From DAISJM01 sp036821485 (GTDB taxonomy: Bacteria > Verrucomicrobiota > Kiritimatiellia > CAIQIC01 > JAGNIJ01): 64,000 nt of DNA. Within the stretch, counting starts at the first letter, position 1; every line of letters starts with the position of its first letter. The stretch lies in the NCBI GenBank assembly GCA_036821485.1, contig DAISJM010000016.1, positions 1 through 64,000 of the forward strand, given 5' to 3'. Shown piece by piece: positions 19,150-28,206 of the stretch. The notes under the pieces were generated by a model. That model saw nothing but the letters and a program-made list of their open reading frames with translations. It searched no databases and had not been told where the DNA came from. The position numbers were made by a program, and so were the translations under genes.

Positions 19150-19919
19150 AGCTGTCCCTTGTCATTCCCGCCTACAACGAAGAGACCCGTCTGAAACCCA
19201 TGATGGATGATTATGTACCGTACTTCGTCGAACGCTACGGGGCGGACGTCGAGTTCATCGTGGTCGTGAACGGTTCGATCGACCGCACGGAAGACGTGGC
19301 GCGCGCGTGCGCGGAGAAGTGTCCGCAGATTCGGCTGGTGGTGGAGCCGCGTAAGGTGGGCAAGGGCGGCGCGATCATGCTGGGCTTCCGCGAGGCGAAG
19401 GGCGAACTGGTTGGATTTGTGGACGCGGACGACTCCACGCCGCCGGCGGCCTATCAGGATCTGGTCGACCACATCGGTGATGCGGGTGTGATCATTGCCT
19501 CGCGCTGGCGGAAAGAGTCGAAGGTGAGCCCCCGCCAGCCGCTGATGAGGCGCATTGCGTCGCGCATATTTAACCTGCTCATCCGATTGCTCTTCGGGCT
19601 GCGGATTTCCGATACGCAGTGTGGGGCCAAGCTCATGCGGAGCGACGCGCTGCAGGTGGTGATGCCGCAATTAGGCCTCACGCGTTGGGCGTTCGACGTG
19701 GACCTGCTTTTCCAAATGCATCGGGCGGGCTACCGTGTAATCGAGTGGCCGACGACGTGGCGCGATGTGGCGGGCTCGAAGTTGCAGGTGGCGCGCGTTT
19801 CCCTGGAGATGTTTATGGCGATTTGCCGATTGAGACTTCTCTACTCACCGCTCCGCTGGATCGTGGGTCTCTACGACCGCACGCTGGGCCGCTTCATACG
19901 CCTGAGGCTGACGACATGA
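19146..19919 (+). CDS. GT2 glycosyltransferase, polyprenyl-phosphate sugar synthase-like
   Basis: A 257-residue GT-A enzyme resembling dolichyl-phosphate beta-glucosyltransferase (ALG5 type). The N-terminus LSLVIPAYNEETRL starts the nucleotide-binding fold, KGGAIMLGF and VDADDSTPP give the metal-binding DxD region, and SDTQCGAKLM is the conserved acceptor loop. It overlaps both neighbours by ATGA, so it is translationally coupled between a PMT-type transferase and a flippase. The likely role is making polyprenyl-phosphate hexose for the upstream GT-C enzyme, which is inference. Confidence 0.87.
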   Translation: MKLSLVIPAYNEETRLKPMMDDYVPYFVERYGADVEFIVVVNGSIDRTEDVARACAEKCPQIRLVVEPRKVGKGGAIMLGFREAKGELVGFVDADDSTPPAAYQDLVDHIGDAGVIIASRWRKESKVSPRQPLMRRIASRIFNLLIRLLFGLRISDTQCGAKLMRSDALQVVMPQLGLTRWAFDVDLLFQMHRAGYRVIEWPTTWRDVAGSKLQVARVSLEMFMAICRLRLLYSPLRWIVGLYDRTLGRFIRLRLTT

Positions 19920-21196
19920 GTGCTGAAAGAAACGAAGGGCTGCTGCGGCACAGTTTCCTGCTCATGGCGGCGACCCAAGTCGCGAACGTGTCCAACCTGC
20001 TTTTCCAGATGGTGATGGGGCGGGCGCTCTCGCCGGTGCAGTACGGGATCTTATCCTCGATGCTGGGTGTGGTGCTGGTGGTGGCGACGCCGATGGAAGC
20101 GGTGCGAACTGCTTTCGCGCATTTCGCGGCACGGCTGGCATCGGAGGGGCGGGCGGGGGATGTGCGGGTACTTGTCTGGAGTTGGGTGCGCGGATTGACG
20201 GGCTTCGGTGTGCCGTTGGCGGTGCTGGGGTTGGTGTTCAGCGGTCCGATCTCGCATTTCTTCCGGTTGGAGAGTCGGGTTCCGGTGATCATCACCAGCA
20301 TCATGATCGGCGGCTGCCCGTACTTGCCGATCTTCGCCGGCGCACTGCAGGGCATCCAATCTTTTGGCTGGATGGCGGTGTCGCAGCACGGATGGGCAGT
20401 GGTGCGTTTGCTGACGGGTACCGCGTTGGTGATGTGGATAGGCAGGACGGCTGAATGGGGTCTGGTTGGGCAAACGCTGGGCGTTTGCGCGAGCCTTGCG
20501 ATGGGGCTGTGGGGTCTGCATCGCGCGTTGGGTTCGGCGCCCGCGAGTGGCGAGCGGACACGGGGGGTAAAGACCTACTTCTTCTGGTCGCTGATGATTC
20601 TCGGCGGATTTGCCGTGCTGATGAACGCCGACATCATCATGGTGAAGCACTACTTTGAGCCGACGCAGGCAGGCCTGTTCGCGCGGGCGGGGACGATTGG
20701 GCGCTCGATCATCTTCCTCCCGATGCCAATTGCGCTGGCGATGTTCCCCAAGGTGGCCTCACACGGCACGGTCTCGGAGCACAATTGGAAGACGCTGCTG
20801 AAGGCGGTGCTGTTGGCGGGGGTGTTGATCGTGGGGGCGGTGGCGGCATTCTCGCTGTTGGCAAAATGGGCGCTCCTGTTGCTCTTCAACGATCGGGCGC
20901 CGACGACGGACATGATCCGGCTCGTGCGTTACGTCATGTGGGCCATGAGTCCGCTCAGCATGGTGTTTCTGCTGATGAACTTCGAGCTGGCGCGGCATCG
21001 CTTTCGCCAGGCCGTGTTGCTGCTGCCGTGTGCCGTGGTGTACGTCCTCGGCGTGGCACGTTGGCATGACACGGTGCTGGAAGTGGCGGGGGTGCTGGCG
21101 GTCGTGAATCTTTCGGCCGTTGTGCTGCTCGCGGCGGGATTGCCGTGGCGGAAGTCGGAACGCGGGGATATCGCTCAGCCGACGCCGACCACCTGA
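19916..21196 (+). CDS. Wzx-like polysaccharide flippase
   Basis: A 426-residue membrane protein of the MOP superfamily, polysaccharide-transport branch, with about twelve hydrophobic helices. The start is the ATG at 19916, which overlaps the preceding stop as ATGA. An open frame continues upstream to 19619 but lies wholly over the GT2 gene. The N-terminus (LLMAATQVANVSNLLFQ) and the long first helices match O-antigen and teichoic-acid flippases. It would move lipid-linked oligosaccharide across the inner membrane. Its 3' end overlaps the convergent GT2 gene by 22 bases. Confidence 0.82.
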   Translation: MSAERNEGLLRHSFLLMAATQVANVSNLLFQMVMGRALSPVQYGILSSMLGVVLVVATPMEAVRTAFAHFAARLASEGRAGDVRVLVWSWVRGLTGFGVPLAVLGLVFSGPISHFFRLESRVPVIITSIMIGGCPYLPIFAGALQGIQSFGWMAVSQHGWAVVRLLTGTALVMWIGRTAEWGLVGQTLGVCASLAMGLWGLHRALGSAPASGERTRGVKTYFFWSLMILGGFAVLMNADIIMVKHYFEPTQAGLFARAGTIGRSIIFLPMPIALAMFPKVASHGTVSEHNWKTLLKAVLLAGVLIVGAVAAFSLLAKWALLLLFNDRAPTTDMIRLVRYVMWAMSPLSMVFLLMNFELARHRFRQAVLLLPCAVVYVLGVARWHDTVLEVAGVLAVVNLSAVVLLAAGLPWRKSERGDIAQPTPTT

Positions 21197-21891
21197 TCGT
21201 GCGTCGTGCGCGCAATCAGGCGCCGTCGATACCAGAGGAATCCAAAGAGGTCGAACACCGTTCGGGGCAACCGCTGGAGATTGGTGTACTTGGATCGGCC
21301 GTACTTGCGGGCCCGATGATCGACAGGAACTTCCTCGATGCGCCGGCCGTTCAATTTGAAGTACGCCGGAATAAACCGATGCATGCCGTGAAGCGGGGGA
21401 AGGTCCGCGACGCATTGCCGGCGGAAGGCTCGGAGCGTGCAGCCGGTGTCGCGGACGCCATCCTTGGTCACCCAGTTCCGGATGCGGTTGGCCATGCGTG
21501 AGGCGATGCGTCGCGCGGGGGTGTCCTTCCGGTTTGCCCGGTAGCCGCACACGACGTCGCAGTTTGCGATGCGCTCGACGAGCATGGGGATATCCCGCGG
21601 GTTGTTCTGGAGATCGCCGTCGAGGGTGACGATTACATCGCCCCTGGCGATGGCCATACCCATCAGCAACGCGGCGCTTTGGCCGCGGTTGTCATTGGAG
21701 CGAATGCCGCGAATGAGGGGGTTCTCGGTCGAGGCCTTCTGGATCTCTTCCCAGGCATTGTCGGTGCTGCCGTCGTCGGCGAGGATGATCTCGCTGTCGG
21801 GCAAGGCGGCAAGCGCCTCGCGTAATTCGCGGGCGAGAATTGAAATGCTCTCCTGCTCGTTATAGACTGGCACGACAACTGAGATTTGCAT
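21175..21891 (-). CDS. GT2 glycosyltransferase, dolichyl-phosphate mannose synthase-like
   Basis: A 238-residue GT-A enzyme: ISVVVPVYNEQES, ADDGSTDN, TLDGDLQNNP (DxD) and DTGCTLRAF are the DPM/GtrB family landmarks. It lacks the C-terminal membrane helices of GtrB and ArnC, so it is probably soluble or peripheral. The ATG at 21891 is used here, and a TTG at 21900 is also in frame. It is divergent from and directly abuts the next PMT-type gene. Confidence 0.85.
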   Translation of the reverse strand: MQISVVVPVYNEQESISILARELREALAALPDSEIILADDGSTDNAWEEIQKASTENPLIRGIRSNDNRGQSAALLMGMAIARGDVIVTLDGDLQNNPRDIPMLVERIANCDVVCGYRANRKDTPARRIASRMANRIRNWVTKDGVRDTGCTLRAFRRQCVADLPPLHGMHRFIPAYFKLNGRRIEEVPVDHRARKYGRSKYTNLQRLPRTVFDLFGFLWYRRRLIARTTHDQVVGVG

Positions 21892-24024
21892 GTGAAACAA
21901 TCCAAACTGAATTCATCCGACGCGCAACCCTCTATTAATGTCGCCGACCCCGGCAAGTCAAGCGGCGCGAATGATCCTGCCGCATTGCCCGCGGGCGCGG
22001 GCGATGGATTGAGCCGCCGGTTGGTGGTTCTGTTGGTGTTGGTGATGATGGTTCTTGGCGCGGGTCTTCGCTTCGCGGCGCTGGGCCGATCGGCTTTATG
22101 GATCGATGAAATCACGGTGGTGGGTTTCGCGGGTCCCGAGCGATTTCCCTCGGAGATTATCGGCGAGATCTATCGGTCGGGGTTCAAGGGGACAACCGGC
22201 CAGCACATGCCGATGCAGTACGTGCTGATTAATATTTTCCTGCACCTCTATTCGGCGCTGGGTATTGAAGTGACGCCTCTGCAGACGAGGCTGCCCTTTG
22301 CCCTGCTGGGGGTGCTGACGCTGCCGCTGGTCTACCTGGCTGCAAGGCGATTCTTCAACCGGCCTGCCGGCTTATGGGCCATGGCGTTGACGGCGATTTC
22401 GTTCTTCCACGTATACCAGTCGCGCGATGCGACGAGCTACGGGCCGCTTCTCTTCTTTGTGGCCTTGAATCTATACGGTGTGTCGGGGCTGATGTTGCCG
22501 GGCGGTTCGCAGGCGCGGCGTTGGGTGGATGGAGCATGCGTGGTACTTGGGTCGGTGGGTGCGCTTTTCACTCATCTCACCGCGTGGTTTTTTCTCGGCG
22601 CGGAGGGTTTGCTTCTGGTGTTGGGGGTGTTGGCGATTGCGCTCAAGCCCGGTAGGACCCGGCCCACGAACTATTTCGAGCCTGCCAAGCATCTGCTCTG
22701 GCCCATCGGTCTCATCGCGGTGAGCTGTGCGCCGTTCCTTTCGTTTATTGTTGCTGCAGCGCGGAACTTTTCCGAAGGCCAGTCGCAGGGACCGGTGGAC
22801 ACCTTTTCTCTTGAGTTGTTGTTTTACCAGTTGGCGCATTTTGGATTGGGTCGCAGCGGCGGGCGTCTGATTGTGTTTGTGGTCTTCCTGCTGGCAGGAC
22901 TGGTGTGGGGACTGAAGGACAGGCGCTGGCGCGGGGCGACTGTGTTTCATGCGGGGCTTTGCGTGATCGTGTCGGTTGCCTTCTTCCGCGTGCTGGGGAG
23001 GGACTTCTTCCCACGCTATCTCGGAGTGGTCTTCCTACCGCTGACGATGCTGGCCGGGTGGGGGCTTTCGGCCCTGCTTTATGAGGCGTCGGCAAGGTTG
23101 TCCGTATTCCGCAGGCATCCATGGGTGGCGCCGCTGGTTGTCGCCGTGGGATTGATGTCGTGGAATGTCGGTCCGTTTCGCGTGATGTTCAGCATGAGGG
23201 ATAAGTTGATGCCGATGTCGCAGGTGCGCGACTGGCTGGTGAGTCGTCTGCCGGATGGGGCTCTCTATGTCTGGCGCAACGGATATCACATGCGTGAGGT
23301 GCCGGGTGCGTTGCCGGTGCTGGGGCGGCAGCCCGCCTTTGCGGACTATCCCAACGCGGGCATACCACAGCAGGTGATGCAATGGCGGAGCCAGAATGGC
23401 CGCCAGTTCTTCCTGCGATTTCCGCTCGCCGTGTTGATCGAAGATGCGGACTACCGTGATCCGTTGTGGGGATGGATGTTCACCGATTTCGCTCATAACG
23501 AGTTGATCGGCAATGATTCGATTGCGCGGCTTTGGCAGTGGGGATTCAGTCCTCACGGGTTGCATCATTCGGCGGGGCTGCGTTTCCGGGTGTCCTTCAA
23601 TGAACCGAAAGACATTGTTGAGCGCGCGAAGGCTTCGGGTGCTCCGGCTGTCTGGCCGGAGGGGGCTGGTTGGCAGTATGTGCAGACGCGGGAAGGGAAT
23701 CTCTTTGCCGCGATTCGTGGACAAGCTGATCTTCGGGTTGTGAATTCTTCCTCTGGAGCCGGGACGTACTTCCTGGAAATACTTGCGGCAGCTGCAGCGC
23801 CGGGGACTGTGACCGTGGTGGCGCAGGACGGAAAGAGGACTCGCGACTTGGGGATGTGGGCTTTTGAGGCGGGGCAGCAAATGACGCACCGGATGGGGCC
23901 GTTTGTTCTGGAACCGGGCGAATCCCGTATTACAATCACGCAATCGCCCGCGGACCGGATGGCCTTGCTGGGTCATGCCTTTGTGCTGACGCCGGCCGGG
24001 TCTGAGGCAGCGCCGACTCCGTGA
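21892..24024 (+). CDS. PMT-family membrane glycosyltransferase
   Basis: A roughly 710-residue membrane protein. About 45 polar N-terminal residues precede a first helix (LVVLLVLVMMVLGAGLRF), then the external loop with ALWIDEITVVGF, matching the GT-C pattern of an Asp-Glu pair after helix 1. About ten more helices follow, and then a soluble C-terminal beta-rich domain of about 250 residues. The start is uncertain (GTG 21892 or TTG 21886). It resembles the protein at 55207-57276 in layout. The likely donor is a polyprenyl-phosphate sugar made by the divergent GT2 enzyme. Confidence 0.78.
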   Translation: MKQSKLNSSDAQPSINVADPGKSSGANDPAALPAGAGDGLSRRLVVLLVLVMMVLGAGLRFAALGRSALWIDEITVVGFAGPERFPSEIIGEIYRSGFKGTTGQHMPMQYVLINIFLHLYSALGIEVTPLQTRLPFALLGVLTLPLVYLAARRFFNRPAGLWAMALTAISFFHVYQSRDATSYGPLLFFVALNLYGVSGLMLPGGSQARRWVDGACVVLGSVGALFTHLTAWFFLGAEGLLLVLGVLAIALKPGRTRPTNYFEPAKHLLWPIGLIAVSCAPFLSFIVAAARNFSEGQSQGPVDTFSLELLFYQLAHFGLGRSGGRLIVFVVFLLAGLVWGLKDRRWRGATVFHAGLCVIVSVAFFRVLGRDFFPRYLGVVFLPLTMLAGWGLSALLYEASARLSVFRRHPWVAPLVVAVGLMSWNVGPFRVMFSMRDKLMPMSQVRDWLVSRLPDGALYVWRNGYHMREVPGALPVLGRQPAFADYPNAGIPQQVMQWRSQNGRQFFLRFPLAVLIEDADYRDPLWGWMFTDFAHNELIGNDSIARLWQWGFSPHGLHHSAGLRFRVSFNEPKDIVERAKASGAPAVWPEGAGWQYVQTREGNLFAAIRGQADLRVVNSSSGAGTYFLEILAAAAAPGTVTVVAQDGKRTRDLGMWAFEAGQQMTHRMGPFVLEPGESRITITQSPADRMALLGHAFVLTPAGSEAAPTP

Positions 24025-24043
24025 GCAAGGAGAGGGTTGAATC

Positions 24044-25567
24044 ATGTCGAACCGCAAGATTGTTGAGTTGAAGGAACTGGCGGGAATCATCGCCAAGGCA
24101 AAGGCGCGCGGTCGAAAGGCGGTCCATTGTCACGGCGTGTTTGACATTCTGCACATTGGTCACGTCCGCCATTTTCGCCAGGCCAGAGAAGCGGGTGACA
24201 TTCTGGTCGTCACGGTCACGCCAGACCGATTCGTCAACAAGGGCCCCGGCCGTCCGGTTTTTGGCGAGGATCTCCGGATGGAGATGGTGGCTTCGGTGGA
24301 TGTGGTGGACTACGTCGCCAAGAACCACTGGCCGACGGCGGTGGATACGATCAAGCTGCTGAAGCCCAGCTTCTATGTGAAGGGCGATGAGTACAAGGAT
24401 GCCTCCAAGGACGTGAGCGGGGGCATCTCGGTTGAAGAGGCGGCGGTGCGCTCGGTGGGCGGGGAGATCGTCTTCACCAATGATATCGTTTTCAGCTCCT
24501 CGAACCTCATCAACAAGCACATGTCGCTGCTTCCGAAAGAGGTCACGGAGTACCTGTCCTCGTTCGGCCGGCGCCATCCGACTTCCGAGATTCTCGGGTA
24601 TCTGAAGAAGGCCGAGAAGCTCAAGGTACTCGTCATAGGCGAGGCGATCATCGATGAGTATGAGTACTGCGAGGCCATCGGCAAGTCGTCGAAGGAGCCG
24701 ACGCTTGCCGTGCGGAGTCTGAGCGCGAAGAAATTTGCCGGCGGTATTCTGGCTGTGGCCAACCATGTGGCGAGCGTGTGCGACAAGGTGGGTTGCCTGG
24801 CGATGGTGGGGGACCGGGGCACGCAGGACGCGTTCATTGACGAGAAATTGAACCCCAAGGTGAAACGCCACTTCTTCCGCCGCAAGGATTCGCCAACGAT
24901 CGTCAAGAAACGCCTGATTGAGCACTACTTCTTCACGAAGATGCTCGAGGTCTATTCCATCAACGATGCGCAGTTGGATCCCGTGGAGAACAAGAGGCTG
25001 TGCGCGCTGATTCGGAAGGTGGCGCCACAATACGATCTCGTGATCGCCGTGGATTTCGGACACAGCATGATGACGCCGGAAGCCATCGCGACGCTGGCGC
25101 AACATGCAAAATTCATGGCGGTCAACGCCCAGGCCAATGCGGGCAACATGGGGTATAATGTCATATCCAAGTATCCGCGCGCGGACTATATTACGCTGGC
25201 GGAGAAGGAAATGCGTCTGGAGGCGCGCGATCATCGCGGTGATTTGCGGCCGATGATCAAGAGTGTGTCGCGCAGGATGAAGTGTGGTCGCGTGGCTGTC
25301 ACCTGTGGGCGCAACGGCAGCCTTGTCTACGACCGCAAGAAAGGCTACTCGGTCATTCCGGCGCTGGCCGGGGTGGTGGTCGATCGCGTAGGTGCGGGGG
25401 ATGCCTTCCTGTCGATCTCGGCGTTATGCGCCGCGCAAGGGGCGCCGATGGAGCTGGTGGGTTTTGTGGGCAACGTCGTAGGGGCATGGGCGGTATCCAC
25501 CGTGTGTAATGAAAAGGCCGTGGATCGGATCGCGTTATACAAGCAGATTGAAACATTGCTGAAATAG
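24044..25567 (+). CDS. Bifunctional nucleotidyltransferase-PfkB kinase, HldE-like with reversed domains
   Basis: A 507-residue fusion. Residues 1-140 are a cytidylyltransferase-like domain with the HxGH motif H37-I-G-H40 in GVFDILHIGHV. Residues about 180-507 are a PfkB sugar kinase with GGILAVANHVA and the catalytic signature DRVGAGDAF at 447-455. E. coli HldE carries the same two activities with the kinase first. AAGGAGAGGG precedes the ATG. The next gene is a GmhA-like isomerase, so heptose activation is the natural reading, although the nucleotide and sugar are not proven. Confidence 0.85.
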   Translation: MSNRKIVELKELAGIIAKAKARGRKAVHCHGVFDILHIGHVRHFRQAREAGDILVVTVTPDRFVNKGPGRPVFGEDLRMEMVASVDVVDYVAKNHWPTAVDTIKLLKPSFYVKGDEYKDASKDVSGGISVEEAAVRSVGGEIVFTNDIVFSSSNLINKHMSLLPKEVTEYLSSFGRRHPTSEILGYLKKAEKLKVLVIGEAIIDEYEYCEAIGKSSKEPTLAVRSLSAKKFAGGILAVANHVASVCDKVGCLAMVGDRGTQDAFIDEKLNPKVKRHFFRRKDSPTIVKKRLIEHYFFTKMLEVYSINDAQLDPVENKRLCALIRKVAPQYDLVIAVDFGHSMMTPEAIATLAQHAKFMAVNAQANAGNMGYNVISKYPRADYITLAEKEMRLEARDHRGDLRPMIKSVSRRMKCGRVAVTCGRNGSLVYDRKKGYSVIPALAGVVVDRVGAGDAFLSISALCAAQGAPMELVGFVGNVVGAWAVSTVCNEKAVDRIALYKQIETLLK

Positions 25568-25583
25568 CGGAGCGGACAAAGCC

Positions 25584-26165
25584 ATGTCGAAGCTGAAATG
25601 GGAAGAGCATGTGCGGGACCTTGCGCAGCACTTGGGCGCACTGAAATGCACGCTGGCTGGGGGCCGTGCGGCGAAGGTGCAGGACGCTTTTGGGCTGTGG
25701 CGCAAATGGACCGATGGACTGAGAACGCGTCGGGGGACGATCTACCTGATCGGCAACGGCGCGAGCGCCTCCATGGCGAGCCACATGGCGGCCGACCTCG
25801 CCAAGAATGGGCGCCTGCATACGGAGGTCTTTTCGGATCTTTCGTTGATCACGGCGATCTCCAATGACATGAGCTACGAGCATGTGTTTTCAGAGCCGCT
25901 GTCACGTCGCGCGAAGAAGGGCGATATGTTGGTGGCCATCAGCAGTTCCGGGCGGTCGCCGAATATTCTTGCGGCCGTCAAACTGGCACGCCGGCTGAAG
26001 CTGACCATCGTTACGCTCTCGGCCATGAATCCGAAGAATCCGCTGCGCGGAATGGGAACCCTGAATCTATACGTGCCTGCAAAGACCTATGGCTACGCGG
26101 AATCCTGCCATGCTGTTGTTCTCCATCACTGGATGGACATGGTGGAATTGCGGGGCAGGCACTGA
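25584..26165 (+). CDS. SIS-domain phosphosugar isomerase, GmhA-like
   Basis: A 193-residue protein filling the SIS fold. Phosphate- and sugar-binding loops are visible: IGNGASASMASHMAADL near residues 54-70 and ISSSGRSPNILAA near 112-124, both close to sedoheptulose 7-phosphate isomerase GmhA. It lies 16 bases after the HldE-like fusion gene, the usual functional partner. A second SIS gene sits at 40934, so the two may serve separate heptose branches. Confidence 0.82.
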   Translation: MSKLKWEEHVRDLAQHLGALKCTLAGGRAAKVQDAFGLWRKWTDGLRTRRGTIYLIGNGASASMASHMAADLAKNGRLHTEVFSDLSLITAISNDMSYEHVFSEPLSRRAKKGDMLVAISSSGRSPNILAAVKLARRLKLTIVTLSAMNPKNPLRGMGTLNLYVPAKTYGYAESCHAVVLHHWMDMVELRGRH

Positions 26166-26191
26166 CAGCGAAGCAACCAACAGGATGTGTG

Positions 26192-27211
26192 ATGAATCAG
26201 AATAAAGGCAGAGTGTTGGTGACGGGTGGAGCGGGTTACGTGGGGGCGGTACTGGTGCCCCAGTTGCTCGAGCACGGGTACAAGGTCCGCGTGCTGGACC
26301 TCTACATTTACGGCGATGATGTGCTGAATGCTGTGAGGAATCATCCGGGCCTGGAGCAGATCAAGGGTGATATTCGCGATCGCGATGTGGTTGCGCGTGC
26401 GGTCAAGGGATGCGACAAGGTTATCCATCTTGCCTGCATCTCCAACGACCCGAGCGTGGAGCTTAATCCCGATCTGAGCCGCACAATCAATTTCGAGGCG
26501 TTTGGTTTGCTGGTGAAGCTGAGCAAGGAAGCCGGGGTCCGGCGGTTCATCTTCGCCTCGTCAGGCAGTGTCTACGGGGTTAGCGACGATCCGGATGTCA
26601 CCGAGGATCATCCGCTCGTGCCGGTTTCGCTGTACAACAAGTACAAGGCGATGTGCGAGCCCGTTTTGCGCGAGGCCCAGGCGCCTAACTTCACCACGGT
26701 GATTGTTCGCCCTGCGACGATCTGCGGCTACTCGCCGCGGCAGCGGCTTGATCTGACCGTGAATATCCTGACGAACAGTGCGGTCAACGCCGGGAAGATC
26801 ACCGTGTTCGGCGGCAAGCAGATGCGCCCCAACCTGCACATCCAGGATATGGTGGACCTTTACCTGCAGTTGCTGGAAGAGGATGACGCTAAGATCGCCG
26901 GCCAGATTTTCAATGCGGCGTATCAGAATTACACCGTGGCTCAGACGGCGGAAGTCGTGCGGTCCGTCGTGGCGGCCGAGATTCCTGAGCGCAAAAACCT
27001 GGAAATCGTTACGACGCCTTCCGATGACATCCGGTCCTATCACATTTCCTCCGAGAAGATTCGCCGGGTGCTGGGCTTTCATCCGAAGCGGACGATCGAG
27101 GATGGCGCGAGGGACCTGATGCACGCGATGCAGGCCGGCAAGCTGCCGGACTCGCTGAACAACATCCGGTACTTCAACATCAAGATGATGAAGGCGATCA
27201 ACCTGAAATGA
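26192..27211 (+). CDS. NAD-dependent epimerase/dehydratase (extended SDR)
   Basis: A 339-residue extended SDR. The ATG at 26192 has AGGA six bases upstream, and an adjacent in-frame GTG at 26189 is too close to that site. GGAGYVG is the cofactor motif, the catalytic Ser lies in ASSGSVYG and the Tyr/Lys pair in YNKYK. It ends in an ATGA overlap with another SDR, so the two probably act in sequence on one NDP-sugar. The substrate is not identifiable. Confidence 0.87.
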   Translation: MNQNKGRVLVTGGAGYVGAVLVPQLLEHGYKVRVLDLYIYGDDVLNAVRNHPGLEQIKGDIRDRDVVARAVKGCDKVIHLACISNDPSVELNPDLSRTINFEAFGLLVKLSKEAGVRRFIFASSGSVYGVSDDPDVTEDHPLVPVSLYNKYKAMCEPVLREAQAPNFTTVIVRPATICGYSPRQRLDLTVNILTNSAVNAGKITVFGGKQMRPNLHIQDMVDLYLQLLEEDDAKIAGQIFNAAYQNYTVAQTAEVVRSVVAAEIPERKNLEIVTTPSDDIRSYHISSEKIRRVLGFHPKRTIEDGARDLMHAMQAGKLPDSLNNIRYFNIKMMKAINLK

Positions 27212-28206
27212 GTCCAACGCCCGAACGGATATTCGTCATCGGCAGCAATTCGTTCTCGGGAGCGAGTTTTGTCGCCCATGCGCTGGCCGGTGGGGCAGAA
27301 GTGATGGGTAGCAGTCGTTCGCCGGAACCCTCGCAGGTTTTTCTTCCGTATCGATGGATGCCGCACGACCGTTTTCGCTTCCACCAACTGGACTTGAATC
27401 ACGACCTGCCGAAGCTCATGGCGGTCATGGATGACTTCAAGCCCGACTACGTGGTGAACTTCGCGGCGCAGAGCATGGTGCCGCAAAGCTGGAAGGCGCC
27501 AGCCGACTGGTTCATGACCAATGTTGTTTCCATGGTGCGTCTGCACGATGAGCTCCGGACTCGTTCGTACATGAAGAAGTACGTGCAGATTTCGACGCCG
27601 GAAGTCTACGGCAGCACGCAGGGCTCCATTCGCGAGGATGCACCGTACAATCCCAGTACTCCGTACGCCGTGTCGAAGGCCGCGTGCGACATGAGCCTGA
27701 TGACGTTTGTGAAAGCCTACAACTTCCCCGTGGTGTTTACCCGCGCGGCGAACGTGTGCGGGCCGGGCCAGCAGCTCTACCGGATTATCCCGCGGACCGT
27801 GTTCAGTATTCTTGCGGGCGAGAAGTTGAAGCTGCAGGGAGGGGGCACCTCGGTGCGATCGTTCATTCACATGGGCGATGTATCCGAGGGAACCCTGCTG
27901 GCGGCGCGTCGGGGCAAACCGGGCGACATCTTCCATCTCTCCACGGATCGGCGGATCAGCATCCGGGCATTGGTCGAGGAGATTTGCCGACAGATGAAGG
28001 TGGATTTCAACCAGCATGTCGAGGTGGCCGAGGCGCGGTTGGGGCTGGACGCGGCGTACCTGCTCGACTGGTCGAAAGCCCGGACGGAGCTGGGTTGGGC
28101 TCCGAAGATTTCCTTGGAGCAGATTGTGACGGAGACCGTGGATTGGATGAAGACCCGCTGGGAAGAAATACGGAAGCAGCCGCTGGACTACATTCACAAA
28201 CCGTGA
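27208..28206 (+). CDS. NDP-sugar 4,6-dehydratase-like SDR
   Basis: A 332-residue extended SDR. The cofactor loop is GSNSFSG instead of the usual GGAGFIG. The active-site strand reads STPEVYG where RmlB has TDEVYG, so the Asp proton donor is replaced by Pro while the Glu stays. YAVSK supplies the Tyr/Lys pair. The conserved late arginine context SVRSFIHMGDV is present. It overlaps both neighbours by ATGA and passes directly into the transketolase pair. A dehydratase or epimerase role is possible, and the motif change makes it unsafe to name. Confidence 0.8.
   Translation: MSPTPERIFVIGSNSFSGASFVAHALAGGAEVMGSSRSPEPSQVFLPYRWMPHDRFRFHQLDLNHDLPKLMAVMDDFKPDYVVNFAAQSMVPQSWKAPADWFMTNVVSMVRLHDELRTRSYMKKYVQISTPEVYGSTQGSIREDAPYNPSTPYAVSKAACDMSLMTFVKAYNFPVVFTRAANVCGPGQQLYRIIPRTVFSILAGEKLKLQGGGTSVRSFIHMGDVSEGTLLAARRGKPGDIFHLSTDRRISIRALVEEICRQMKVDFNQHVEVAEARLGLDAAYLLDWSKARTELGWAPKISLEQIVTETVDWMKTRWEEIRKQPLDYIHKP

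Noticed and set aside
27684..28202. A longer N-terminus for the transketolase subunit
   Set aside because: The extension lies wholly over the upstream SDR gene in another frame, and the GTG at 28203 gives the normal family N-terminus.
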